31,305 nt of DNA from Bacteroidales bacterium (GCA_900767075.1 CAAFXX010000031.1:1-31305), one strand, 5' to 3'. Positions 16,249-24,180 are shown, counted from the first letter of the stretch. The notes: generated from the sequence alone by a model not told the origin. Translations and numbers: made by a program.

Positions 16249-16905
16249 CTATTTTGCCGAAACGGTGTCGGCGCGGTTTGCCGGCGATGCCGGGGCGGAA
16301 GCAGGAGCCGGGGAATTATTGAAATTCTCGCGGTTGACGGGGAAGATTCCCTGCGGCTTGAGAACCCGGTACTGCGTGAGCCGCTCGTTCGACTCGAAGC
16401 CGATTCCTTCAAGCACGTGGGTCGCTGTCTCGATATGCATGAACGTGTCGCTGTACATCACCTGACGCCGCTGGTCCCAGAAGAGGCGTTCCGACAGGAA
16501 CTTGTCCTTCGGAGCCTTGGTCATCTCGACATGTCCCGACAGCTTCCAGAGTTTCTGGAGCTTGTAATAATATGCAGAGTCGGCGGCTACCGTGGCGATC
16601 ACGTTGAAGAGAGGGTCGTACTTCTGCAGGTAAAGTCCCTTTGGAAATTTCCAGTAGGGTGTGTCGACCTGATCGTATACGAGCCACAGCGGCGCCACGA
16701 TCTTATATTGTATAACACCGGAATCGGATATAAGTGTCGAGATGTTCTCGGTTTTCATGGTCGGCATTTTGTCGGGGTTGAGCCCCGCCGCCACGTCGAC
16801 CTTCTTCTCCTCCCGGCAGCCTGCCGCGCCGATGAGCAGAAGCAGAATGGACAGAAGTGCCGCTCGCGAGCCGCTCATGCCGTCTATGTGTCCTAAACAA
16901 CCCAT
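16249..16905 (-). CDS. lptC: LPS export protein LptC (lipoprotein-like)
   Basis: LptC anchors the periplasmic bridge that passes lipopolysaccharide from LptBFG to LptA. The protein is up to 218 residues with a hydrophobic N-terminal segment ending GAAGC (Cys30), which reads as a lipoprotein signal. The start is uncertain: an in-frame ATG at 16878 (MSGSRAALLS) leaves a compact 20-residue signal and may be the true one. The body has the expected beta-jellyroll pattern (SDSGVIQYKIVAPLWLVYD, YWKFPKGLYLQKYD, ADSAYYYKLQKLWKLSGHVEM, VMYSDTFMHIETATHVLEGIGF). The Ala/Pro-rich C-terminal tail (about 195-218) is probably disordered. It lies 20 nt after the upstream outer-membrane gene and 44 nt before the CBS-protein gene, in a conserved Bacteroidota order. 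Confidence 0.88.
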   Translation of the reverse strand: MGCLGHIDGMSGSRAALLSILLLLIGAAGCREEKKVDVAAGLNPDKMPTMKTENISTLISDSGVIQYKIVAPLWLVYDQVDTPYWKFPKGLYLQKYDPLFNVIATVAADSAYYYKLQKLWKLSGHVEMTKAPKDKFLSERLFWDQRRQVMYSDTFMHIETATHVLEGIGFESNERLTQYRVLKPQGIFPVNRENFNNSPAPASAPASPANRADTVSAK

Positions 16906-16925
16906 ATATCCGACGCTTGCCCGGC

Positions 16926-18191
16926 TTAGCGTATCTTGCGCTGCCAGAACCAGCTTTCGTTAAAGTTGACGCCGAGGGTAATGTTGAAGTAATTCTCTGT
17001 GATGAGCTTCTGAGGACTTGCCTTGCGGTGTTTCCATTCGAATCCGAGGTTGATCAAGGTCTTTCCTTCAAGCACCGGCAGTCCGAATCCGCATGTCACT
17101 CCCGTCTCGTGAATCTTGTTGCCCTGGATGTTGAGGTAATCCTGTCCGAAATACGTGCCGAGGCGATAGGTGATGCGCTGGCCGTAATTTCCGCGGAGCT
17201 TCGGTATGTATTCTGCTCCTAAGGCAATGCGTGTGCGGTCGTTGAAGTTCATGCCCTGGAAGACCACCTCGTTGGGGGTCTGGGGATTGTTGGAATAGAG
17301 AGCCGAGTACTTTGCCTTGCTCCACTGCTGCCATGTCAGGTCCGCCTCGACCATCACGCGGTAGGTGCGCTCATAGGTATAGTTGATGCCGAAGCCGACG
17401 GTGTTCGGCTGGTAATAGCGGTTCTTCATATTGGCATACGACACGGTGTCGGGCAAAGACTCCGAGGTGAGCTGATTGGTGACCCATGTCTTGCCGAGCA
17501 TGGATTTTTTCGGAGAGTACGTAACGCCGACAGTCAGCTTGTTCCAGTGGCTCCAGCGGGCGGTGTACTGGGCGCCGATGGTGATGTTCCAGTCGCGGAC
17601 CTGCATCACGTGTTCCGTCTTCGACTGTCCGCCCTGATCGGGAGTGGTGAAGACATCGTTGATGATGTTGCCGAAGTCATAGCTTACGTTGAAGCCGAGC
17701 GAGAAGCCTTTCACCTTTCCGGAAAGTCCTAAATAAAGCTGGTTGATACCGCCTTCACCCTGATTCGACATCGCTCCGTGCTTGATTTCGTCGCCGAAAG
17801 CATATCCGACCGAAGAATAGGGAAGGAGACCGAGCGAGGCGCCCATGTATTTGGTGATGGGGAACTGCATGGTGAGGTAGCTCACGCCGCCGCCGGTGGT
17901 GTTCTCTTTCTTGTTGCCTTCCGTGCGATGGATGAACGCCACGTCGGCACCGAGGTCGAAAAGGAATGTGATCGAGTCGATCGAGGCGTAGGATGCCGGG
18001 TTCATCACGTTGATCTGGCGTCCGGAGTTCATGGCGTAGCCTACGCCGCCCATCTGCCGCTGCATTGAAGTGGCGTGGTCGCCGATGATGCCGTAACCGT
18101 ACATTGAATAGGGTGACACTGACTGCGCCTTCATGACGAAAGGCGTGAGGGCTATTGCCAGAGTCGCGAGTATCAGTCTTATATTGTTCAT
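16926..18191 (-). CDS. Outer-membrane beta-barrel protein, unknown substrate
   Basis: This 421-residue protein starts with a signal peptide (about 1-22, ending VMKAQ), then SVSPYSMYGYGIIG, a typical start of the Bacteroidota outer-membrane proteins encoded after coaX. Alternating hydrophobic strands with many Tyr, Gly and Asn continue to the end (GVNFNESWFW). A conserved NPASYASIDSITF region follows the start, a pattern loosely like FadL-type transport porins, but no FadL signature is certain. It sits between coaX and lptC in a single leftward operon, which suggests a part in outer-membrane upkeep; that is inference. Confidence 0.78.
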   Translation of the reverse strand: MNNIRLILATLAIALTPFVMKAQSVSPYSMYGYGIIGDHATSMQRQMGGVGYAMNSGRQINVMNPASYASIDSITFLFDLGADVAFIHRTEGNKKENTTGGGVSYLTMQFPITKYMGASLGLLPYSSVGYAFGDEIKHGAMSNQGEGGINQLYLGLSGKVKGFSLGFNVSYDFGNIINDVFTTPDQGGQSKTEHVMQVRDWNITIGAQYTARWSHWNKLTVGVTYSPKKSMLGKTWVTNQLTSESLPDTVSYANMKNRYYQPNTVGFGINYTYERTYRVMVEADLTWQQWSKAKYSALYSNNPQTPNEVVFQGMNFNDRTRIALGAEYIPKLRGNYGQRITYRLGTYFGQDYLNIQGNKIHETGVTCGFGLPVLEGKTLINLGFEWKHRKASPQKLITENYFNITLGVNFNESWFWQRKIR

Positions 18192-18255
18192 TTCTATATC
18201 AATTCGTTTGCAGATAATTTGTTTGTAGAGGAATTGTATTTATGTATTTCAGATG

Positions 18256-19008
18256 TCAGTTCTGGAATGCCATGTGGATATTGTGGGCGAAAACCGAGGC
18301 GAGTCCTATACCCGTGAGTGCCGGACTCTCCACACATTCGATTCCGTGGTCTTGCAGATAGCGGCTCAGAATCTGTGCGTCGCCTCCGGTGATTATAGGA
18401 ATCAGCGGGGCGTAACGGCGTTCCAGATTCGTATAGATGTTCGAGATCTCGGCGCATATGCCTCCGATCACGCCTGCACGGATTGCCGTCTCCGTGTCAT
18501 GCCCGAGCAACGGTGTCTCGCCGCAGGGGTCGACTTGCGGAAGCCTGCTCGTGAAGGCATGCAGTGAGTCGAGACGCATGCTCACGCCAGGCGATATGTT
18601 GCCGCCCAAGAATCTGCAGCCGGCTACGAGGTCGATGGTGAGGGCGGTGCCGGCGTCGATCACGAGCGAATTGCCTGGATTTATGGCGAGTGCCCCGGCG
18701 GCTGCGGCAAGACGGTCGGCGCCGAGCCTGGAGCGGTCATATTCCGACGTGTCGAGCGGCAGGAGTGCCGTGCGGCCGAGCACCACCACCGGAATGCCGA
18801 GACGGCGGCGCATGGCGGCGGCAAGGTCTTCGGCTGACTCGGCGACGCTGCATATGGCGACACCCGTGACACCCTGACGCTCGGCATACGACAGAAACTC
18901 GTGCAGATAGTCTGACTGCACCTTGATCTTGCCGCTCAGGGAGCCGTCGCGGAAAAGATACCCTTTGGCACTGCTGTTGCCTATGTCGATTGTTAGCAAT
19001 GTCTGCAT
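18256..19008 (-). CDS. coaX: Type III pantothenate kinase
   Basis: CoaX phosphorylates pantothenate, the first step of coenzyme A synthesis, and unlike CoaA it is not feedback-inhibited by CoA. The 250-residue length is normal. It belongs to the acetate/sugar kinase-Hsp70-actin fold: the phosphate-1 loop DIGNSSAKG is at 8-16, GADRLAAAAGA at 96-106, the second phosphate motif DAGTALTIDLV at 118-128 and GGNISPG at 135-141. Its start is 5 nt past the stop of the upstream membrane-protein gene and its end is 64 nt before the outer-membrane gene, all on the minus strand. The shared operon may couple CoA supply to lipid and envelope synthesis, though this order may only be ancestral. Confidence 0.95.
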   Translation of the reverse strand: MQTLLTIDIGNSSAKGYLFRDGSLSGKIKVQSDYLHEFLSYAERQGVTGVAICSVAESAEDLAAAMRRRLGIPVVVLGRTALLPLDTSEYDRSRLGADRLAAAAGALAINPGNSLVIDAGTALTIDLVAGCRFLGGNISPGVSMRLDSLHAFTSRLPQVDPCGETPLLGHDTETAIRAGVIGGICAEISNIYTNLERRYAPLIPIITGGDAQILSRYLQDHGIECVESPALTGIGLASVFAHNIHMAFQN

Positions 19009-19013
19009 GGACG

Positions 19014-19472
19014 TTATTTATCGGATGCTTCTTTCTTGGCGCGCGACGTAATCAGCCATGAGGCGATTATCTGGATGAGCGCTCCTGCCAAGGTGAACAT
19101 TATGGTATCGTTGATTATTGCCAGCGAGAAGGGCATTCCGGCGAAACGGTGACTGTTCCAGAACCAGAAGAAGGCTGCGACGCAGAACGCTATTCCCGCC
19201 CACATCTCCATGCGGCGCATGCGGCGTAGGCGCAGGCTGTCGCCCGGCGCGTTGACGTTGACGAACCTTGCCGCCGCGTATGTGACGGCTCCTGCGGTGA
19301 ATATCCATTTGAAGACGCTGATCATCACCGGGTTCTCGAAATATGTGAAGGGCGCCACCAGTCCCGCGGCGAGCAGGATGAGCCCGAGCGTCGACACCGC
19401 CTCCACAATGCGGCGGCGCTTTTCGAGCGGCATCTTCGGCTTGGTGTTGTTGTCGTTGTTGTTTTTTGCCAT
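19014..19472 (-). CDS. Four-TM membrane protein, unknown function
   Basis: This 152-residue protein is not recognised beyond being an integral inner-membrane protein. A hydrophilic Asn/Lys-rich start (about 1-22) is followed by hydrophobic segments at about 26-45, 52-70, 88-107 and 117-143. A basic loop (RLRRMRRMEM) lies between the second pair, and the tail is charged (SRAKKEASDK). The basic loop and both ends suggest they are cytoplasmic. It lies 27 nt after the FtsB/DivIC-like gene and 5 nt before coaX, so it is clearly cotranscribed. An envelope or division role is possible but only by position. Confidence 0.75.
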   Translation of the reverse strand: MAKNNNDNNTKPKMPLEKRRRIVEAVSTLGLILLAAGLVAPFTYFENPVMISVFKWIFTAGAVTYAAARFVNVNAPGDSLRLRRMRRMEMWAGIAFCVAAFFWFWNSHRFAGMPFSLAIINDTIMFTLAGALIQIIASWLITSRAKKEASDK

Positions 19473-19499
19473 TGCAATAATATATAGAAAGGGGGAATG

Positions 19500-19829
19500 T
19501 CAGCGATTGTCCCTTTTCTGACCGTCGTCGATGATGAAGACGTCTTCTGTGGGACGCTGCATATGATATTCCTCCCGGGCTATATGTTCAAGTTCCTCTG
19601 TGCCTGTGAGCAGGGCTTCGCGGCGCTGTCGGTAATATTCGCCTGAATCGTTGCATTCGCGGATAGCTTCCTTGCGCTCGTTGATCTGCTTCTGAAGCTC
19701 CATGTTGAGTTTCATCGAGGCATCGTCGTTGAAGAAAAGCAAAAGTACGAGCAGACTGCCGATTGCCAGCAGCGCGAAATGCGAGCGGCGACGCACCCAG
19801 AAACTCAGTTTTTTAGTTTTTTTGCTCAT
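19500..19829 (-). CDS. Septum formation initiator (FtsB/DivIC-like) protein
   Basis: This 109-residue bitopic protein of the FtsB/DivIC family is a small divisome component that bridges FtsL and FtsQ and helps activate septal peptidoglycan synthesis. It has a basic cytoplasmic start (MSKKTKKLSFWVRRR), one TM helix (about 17-34), a periplasmic coiled coil (about 38-75, Glu/Lys/Gln-rich) and the diagnostic C-terminal block EELEHIAREEYHMQRPTEDV. Length and order of parts are as expected. It is the first gene of the leftward operon, under the promoter at 19858-19888, so divisome, CoA and LPS-export functions share one transcript. Confidence 0.85.
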   Translation of the reverse strand: MSKKTKKLSFWVRRRSHFALLAIGSLLVLLLFFNDDASMKLNMELQKQINERKEAIRECNDSGEYYRQRREALLTGTEELEHIAREEYHMQRPTEDVFIIDDGQKRDNR

Positions 19830-19857
19830 ACTTTATATTGCTTATTATATTGACTTG

Positions 19858-19888
19858 CAAAATTAACTATTCTATGCGATTAATCAAA
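19858..19888 (-). promoter_or_regulatory. Promoter of the ftsB-like/coaX/lptC operon
   Basis: On the minus strand TTTG (19888-19885), 19 bp, then TAATTTTG (19865-19858) matches the Bacteroidota consensus fully at both elements. The leader would be about 20-25 nt. Confidence 0.8.
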
Positions 19889-19976
19889 ATCACATATATG
19901 TTAAGGAATGATAAAAATAAGGAAGTCCGTATTGCCGGTGCCGAAAAAGCCGGGTTTTTGAAATTGTTTCCACCTG

Positions 19977-20000
19977 TCTTTTGAAAACGTTTTCAAAAGA
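19977..20000. promoter_or_regulatory. 24-bp perfect palindrome, LacI-type operator candidate
   Basis: The core TGAAAACGTTTTCA has the central CG and symmetric arms of LacI/GalR-family operators and fits the cre-type pattern. The symmetry extends to TCTT...AAGA without a mismatch. It lies 88 bp upstream of the leftward operon's -33 and 259 bp upstream of the ECF sigma start. No gene ends here, so it is not a terminator. No LacI-family regulator is in the window. Confidence 0.5.
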
Positions 20001-20095
20001 TCTTTTTAAATCGATTCCATAAGATTCATTAAACGGCTGAAACTGCGTTTTTGTTCAAAATGTTAAAATATAATATATGGCTATATGCCAAAAGG

Positions 20096-20125
20096 TTGCA
20101 TTATTCTAAATGTTAAATAATGCAA
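20096..20125. promoter_or_regulatory. 10-bp perfect inverted repeat upstream of ECF sigma paralogue B
   Basis: TTGCATTATT (20096-20105) and AATAATGCAA (20116-20125) are exact complements separated by 10 bp, so the half-site centres are 20 bp (two helical turns) apart. It ends just before ATGGATAAT (20130-20138) and an imperfect -7 box (TA-N3-TTTG, 20135-20143), a position expected for an operator over the -33 region. Confidence 0.45.
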
Positions 20126-20259
20126 TTTAATGGATAATTTTTGATAAAAATGCGATTTTCGTTGTTATATAAGTATAAAATGCATCGGACGATATGCCAA
20201 AAGACATCAATCCGGGCATGGAGATAATCAATTGAAGTTCCACTTAAAAACGCACTACC

Positions 20260-20766
20260 ATGGCTGATTCCACAACATTCAAGAAAAGGCTCTTAGGATT
20301 GCAGGGCAATCTGTTTAATTTCGCATGTCAGCTGACTGCAAGCAAGGAAGCGGCTCAGGATCTTGTGCAGGACACTACCTTGAAGGTGCTTGACAATGAG
20401 TCGAAATATGTAGACAATGTCAATTTCAAGGGCTGGGTGTTCACCATTATGAGGAACATCTTCATAAACAATTACCGGCGTCAGGTGAGATGCGCCACCG
20501 TGGTCGACACCACCGAGGACCTCTATCATCTCAACCTCTCGCAGGAGTCGGGACTCTCATCGCCCGAAGGCTCTTTTGCAGCAAAGGAAATCTCCGTGGC
20601 TATCAACGCTTTCTCGCAGGAATACAAGCTGCCGTTCACGATGTATATCGCGGGATATAAGTATGCGGAGATTGCAGAAAAGATGAACCTGCCGCTCGGA
20701 ACTGTCAAAAGCCGTATCTTCTTCGCCCGCAAACGTCTCCAGAAGATTCTGAGCGACTACCGTTGA
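20260..20766 (+). CDS. ECF-type RNA polymerase sigma factor (paralogue B)
   Basis: This second 168-residue ECF sigma factor aligns without gaps to the one at 14172-14678 at about 60 percent identity by my count. Region 2 holds EAAQDLVQDTTLKVL and GWVFTIMRNIFINNYRRQ. Region 4 holds YKYAEIAEKMNLPLGTVKSRIFFARKRL. The -10-contacting helix and recognition-helix segment (PLGTVKSRIFF) are almost identical in the two, so overlapping promoter specificity is likely; the linker and first helix differ more. There is no anti-sigma neighbour. It stands alone downstream of a 430-bp intergenic region with two operator-like palindromes, and a GC-rich terminator follows 135 nt after the stop. Confidence 0.92.
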   Translation: MADSTTFKKRLLGLQGNLFNFACQLTASKEAAQDLVQDTTLKVLDNESKYVDNVNFKGWVFTIMRNIFINNYRRQVRCATVVDTTEDLYHLNLSQESGLSSPEGSFAAKEISVAINAFSQEYKLPFTMYIAGYKYAEIAEKMNLPLGTVKSRIFFARKRLQKILSDYR

Positions 20767-20901
20767 GGACCGGCTCCCGGCAGGGGGGGCGTGATAGGGG
20801 ACAGGAAATGACAGATTAATATAACTAAGGATTCTTACAAGGACACAGATTGTCGCATTTTTAATTAAGGACGATAGATATTACTAAAGTAATAAATTTG
20901 G

Positions 20902-20926
20902 AAGCGCCCCCGTCGGGGCGCTTTTT
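20902..20926 (+). terminator. Terminator after ECF sigma paralogue B
   Basis: The stem AAGCGCCCC (20902-20910) pairs with GGGGCGCTT (20915-20923) around a CGTC loop, followed by T to 20926. It lies 135 nt past the stop codon, leaving a long 3' region with no visible ORF. Confidence 0.85.
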
Positions 20927-20950
20927 CCATGCCATGTGGGGGCTGCCTTT

Positions 20951-20979
20951 TGGAGTGTCGTATATATTAGGACACTCCA
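20951..20979. repeat. 9-bp inverted repeat without a T-run
   Basis: TGGAGTGTC (20951-20959) pairs with GACACTCCA (20971-20979) across 11 bp. Neither strand has a following T-run, so it is not a normal terminator. It lies 48 bp upstream of the -7 box of the gene at 21053 and could be an operator or a leftover hairpin. Confidence 0.5.
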
Positions 20980-21002
20980 GGCTCTCTTAACAGGCGCGGA
21001 AG

Positions 21003-21034
21003 TTTCCGAATATCGCGGATTTTTAGTAATTTTG
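21003..21034 (+). promoter_or_regulatory. Predicted promoter of the 21053 gene-rfbD unit
   Basis: TTTC (21003-21006, one mismatch to TTTG), 20 bp, then TAATTTTG (21027-21034). The leader is about 12 nt. Confidence 0.6.
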
Positions 21035-21052
21035 CACGATAAGATATAGCAA

Positions 21053-21607
21053 ATGTTTACAGCATCAGCAAAAAAAAGAGAGAATATAGCGGAATATCTG
21101 CTTTATATGTGGCAGATAGAGGATTTGATCCGGGCCTATGAGCTCGACCTCGACCGCATCAATGACGGAATAATCGAGAAACATACCAGCCTTACGCCCG
21201 AGCAGAAAAAGCAGATGCACGAATGGTATGAGTCGCTTATCGACATGATGCGCCGTGAGAACGTGAAGGAGAAGGGACACCTGCAGCTCAACCGCAATGT
21301 GCTCATTGACCTGCGCAACCTCCATGCGCGCCTGATCTCCAATCCCAAGTTCGCCGATTATGCCGCCGAGTATTACCGCACCTTGCCATACGTGGTGGAA
21401 CTACGAGCGAAGGCCGGCAATGACAAGAAAGATGAGATCGAGACATGTTTTGACGCCCTTTACGGCATCATGCTCCTGCGCATGCAGGGCAAGGAGATAT
21501 CGGCGGCGACCCTCGACGCGGCTAAGCAGATCTCGCGCTATCTGGCTCTCCTCGCTCATTATTATAAGCTTGACTACAATAACGAATTAAAGGAAGAAGA
21601 TGATTAA
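21053..21607 (+). CDS. Uncharacterised helical protein (DUF4924-like)
   Basis: This 184-residue soluble protein has no signal peptide or membrane segment. It is almost wholly helical and charged: NIAEYLLYMWQIEDLIRAYELDLDRI, then HEWYESLIDMMRRENVKEKGH, LIDLRNLHARLI and a C-terminal LALLAHYYKLDYNNELKEEDD. It resembles the Bacteroidota family I know as DUF4924, recalled rather than searched, and no function is known. The stop overlaps the rfbD start by 8 nt (21600-21607), so translation is coupled and the two are likely one unit. It uses a promoter at 21003-21034. Confidence 0.8.
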   Translation: MFTASAKKRENIAEYLLYMWQIEDLIRAYELDLDRINDGIIEKHTSLTPEQKKQMHEWYESLIDMMRRENVKEKGHLQLNRNVLIDLRNLHARLISNPKFADYAAEYYRTLPYVVELRAKAGNDKKDEIETCFDALYGIMLLRMQGKEISAATLDAAKQISRYLALLAHYYKLDYNNELKEEDD

Positions 21608-22460
21608 TATACTCATTACCGGATCGAACGGACAACTCGGCAACTGTCTGCGCGATGTGTTCAGCCGCGATTCCGAACTCAATGTAGACTATACCGACGC
21701 CGACACGCTCGACATCACAAACCGTGAGATGGTCTACGATTACATTTCACGAGGCAATTTCGATTATATCATAAACTGCGCTGCTTATACCGCCGTCGAC
21801 AAGGCGGAGACCGACGATCTGCGTGCCGCCGCGATCAATACCGGCGCCGTGGGCAATCTCGGCGAGGCTGCCGCAAAGTTCGGTGTCCGCGTGATCCACA
21901 TATCGACGGATTACGTTTTCTCCGGGGAGAATTTCCGTCCATATGAGGAGAACGACGAGCCTTACCCGCAGAGCATCTACGGGCGCACCAAGCTCGAGGG
22001 TGAGGGGCTGCTGACATCCTTCTGCCAGGACGCGCTCATTATCCGCACGGCGTGGCTTTATTCGCAGTATGGCGGTAATTTCGTGAAGACCATGCTCCGT
22101 CTTGCGGGGGAACGCGACAAGATCAACGTCGTGTGCGACCAGATCGGCTCGCCTACATTCGCCGGCGACCTCGCCGAGGCTATCTATCATATCATCCGCC
22201 ACGAACGCTGGCAGCCGGGCATCTACAATTACACCGACGAAGGCGTCGCTTCATGGTATGATTTCGCAGAGGCCATTTTCGAGCTGTCGCACCGCAAGGT
22301 CCACGTGAATCCCGTGCCGACGAAAGAATATCCTACGCCTGCAAAGCGTCCGCTCTATTCCGTGCTGTCGAAACAGAAGATCAAGAGAAACTACGGACTC
22401 GCGATCCCTTATTGGCGTGACTCGCTGAGCAAATGCCTTCGCCTGCTCGGTGTAAAATAA
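21600..22460 (+). CDS. rfbD: dTDP-4-dehydrorhamnose reductase
   Basis: RfbD (RmlD) carries out the last step of dTDP-L-rhamnose synthesis, the NAD(P)H reduction of dTDP-4-dehydrorhamnose, feeding surface glycans. The 286-residue length is typical. It is a short-chain dehydrogenase: TGSNGQLG (7-14) is the cofactor loop, NCAAYTAVDKAE follows at 59-70, ISTDYVFSG (101-109) holds the catalytic Thr103/Asp104, and Tyr127/Lys131 form YGRTK. The C-terminal TPAKRPLYSVLSKQKI is the substrate-region signature. No rfbA, B or C lies nearby, so the pathway is split in this genome. It overlaps the preceding gene by 8 nt; prfC follows after 136 bp. Confidence 0.93.
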   Translation: MINILITGSNGQLGNCLRDVFSRDSELNVDYTDADTLDITNREMVYDYISRGNFDYIINCAAYTAVDKAETDDLRAAAINTGAVGNLGEAAAKFGVRVIHISTDYVFSGENFRPYEENDEPYPQSIYGRTKLEGEGLLTSFCQDALIIRTAWLYSQYGGNFVKTMLRLAGERDKINVVCDQIGSPTFAGDLAEAIYHIIRHERWQPGIYNYTDEGVASWYDFAEAIFELSHRKVHVNPVPTKEYPTPAKRPLYSVLSKQKIKRNYGLAIPYWRDSLSKCLRLLGVK

Positions 22461-22596
22461 AAATTAACTTTATAGATAAAACATGAAATAGTTGTACATT
22501 CAGCAGAATGATCGGATCGCCATCCTGTAGGGACATCTATTTTGTGTATCGACTTTAAGTATATCATTTTAGAATTATAAACAGTCGGAACCCCGA

Positions 22597-24180
22597 ATGT
22601 CGGAAGAACTGAACAAAGAAATAGCGAGACGCCGCACGTTTGCCATCATCTCGCACCCGGATGCCGGTAAGACAACACTTACGGAGAAACTGCTGCTTTT
22701 CGGCGGCGCCATCCACGTGGCGGGAGCCGTAAAAAGCAATAAGATTAAGAAAACCGCCACCTCCGACTGGATGGAGATCGAGAAACAGCGCGGTATTTCG
22801 GTCGCCACATCGGTGATGGGCTTCAATTACGGCGATTATAAGATCAACATCCTCGATACGCCGGGTCACCAGGATTTTGCCGAGGATACATTCCGCACGC
22901 TGACAGCCGTCGACTCGGTGATCATTGTGGTCGACGCCGCGAAGGGTGTCGAAACCCAGACACGCCGCCTGATGGAGGTGTGCCGCATGAGGAATACCCC
23001 GGTGATTGTGTTCGTCAACAAGATGGACCGCGAGGGTCGCGACCCGTTCGACATCCTCGATGAACTCGAGAAGGAGCTGCATATCGGAGTGAGACCCCTG
23101 ACGTGGCCCATCAACATGGGTGCGCGGTTCAAGGGTGTATACAATATATATGAGCATGGACTCGATCTTTTCACGCCATCGAAACAGACCGTGAGCGAGC
23201 GCGTGGAGATCGACGATGTCACCTCGCCTCTTGTCGATGAACTCGTGGGTGAGGCGGACGCCTCGAAACTCCGCGACGACCTTGAGCTTATCGAGGGCGT
23301 GTATCCGGAATTCGACCCGCAGGATTACCTCGATGCCAAGATGGCGCCGGTATTCTTCGGATCGGCGTTGAATACTTTCGGCGTCAAGGAATTGCTCGAC
23401 TGCTTTGTGGAAATCGCCCCGGCTCCGAAGCCCGTGGTGGCTGTGGAGCGCGAGGTCAAGCCGCAGGAGGAGACTTTCGCCGGCTTTGTGTTCAAGATTC
23501 ATGCGAACATGGATCCCAACCACCGCAGCTGCATCGCTTTCGTGAAGGTCTGCTCCGGAAAGTTCGAGCGCAACGTCTATTACAAGCACGTGCGTCAGGA
23601 CAAGCAGATGCGTTTCGCGGCACCGACGGCTTTCATGGCTCAGAAAAAGAGCATCGTCGACGAGGCTTATCCCGGTGACATTGTGGGTATTCCCGATACC
23701 GGCAACTTCAAGATCGGCGATACCCTCACGTCGGGCGAAAATCTTCATTTCAAGGGACTTCCTTCCTTCTCGCCGGAGATGTTCAAGTATATCGAGAACG
23801 CCGACCCCATGAAGCAGAAACAGCTCGACAAGGGAATAGCCCAGCTTATGGACGAAGGCGTGGCGCAGCTGTTCACAAACCAGTTCAACGGCAGAAAGAT
23901 CATCGGTACGGTCGGACAGCTTCAGTTCGAGGTCATCCAGTACCGTCTGCTGCATGAATACGGCGCACAGTGCCGCTGGGAGCCGATAAGCCTTTACAAG
24001 GCATGCTGGGTCGAGAGCGACGACGAGGAGGCGCTTGCTGCCTTCAAGAAACGCAAGCATCAGTTCATGGCCACAGATAAGGAGGGACGCGACGTCTTCC
24101 TCGCCGACAGCAACTACGTGCTTCAGATGGCAAAGAACGACTTCCCGAAAATCAAATTTCATCTTACAAGCGAGTTTTAG
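22597..24180 (+). CDS. prfC: Peptide chain release factor 3
   Basis: RF3 is a translational GTPase that removes RF1/RF2 from the ribosome after peptide release. The 527 residues match the usual length (about 529). The GTPase motifs are complete: G1 SHPDAGKTT (19-27), G2 around RGISVATSV, G3 DTPGHQDF (87-94) and G4 NKMDR (141-145). The RF3-specific C-terminal domain follows (LQFEVIQYRLLHEYGAQCRWEP). The start ATG at 22597 gives the family's usual N-terminus. It follows rfbD by 136 bp with no terminator seen, so partial read-through is possible. A long antisense ORF overlaps it and is an artefact. Confidence 0.96.
   Translation: MSEELNKEIARRRTFAIISHPDAGKTTLTEKLLLFGGAIHVAGAVKSNKIKKTATSDWMEIEKQRGISVATSVMGFNYGDYKINILDTPGHQDFAEDTFRTLTAVDSVIIVVDAAKGVETQTRRLMEVCRMRNTPVIVFVNKMDREGRDPFDILDELEKELHIGVRPLTWPINMGARFKGVYNIYEHGLDLFTPSKQTVSERVEIDDVTSPLVDELVGEADASKLRDDLELIEGVYPEFDPQDYLDAKMAPVFFGSALNTFGVKELLDCFVEIAPAPKPVVAVEREVKPQEETFAGFVFKIHANMDPNHRSCIAFVKVCSGKFERNVYYKHVRQDKQMRFAAPTAFMAQKKSIVDEAYPGDIVGIPDTGNFKIGDTLTSGENLHFKGLPSFSPEMFKYIENADPMKQKQLDKGIAQLMDEGVAQLFTNQFNGRKIIGTVGQLQFEVIQYRLLHEYGAQCRWEPISLYKACWVESDDEEALAAFKKRKHQFMATDKEGRDVFLADSNYVLQMAKNDFPKIKFHLTSEF

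Noticed and set aside
20893..20900. TAAATTTG -7-type box
   Set aside because: It sits directly before the sigma terminator with no -33 and nothing to transcribe but the hairpin.
22564..24162. 532-codon minus-strand ORF opposite prfC
   Set aside because: prfC carries all GTPase motifs in the plus frame; the antisense product is low in structure, His/Val/Leu-rich and shadow-like.
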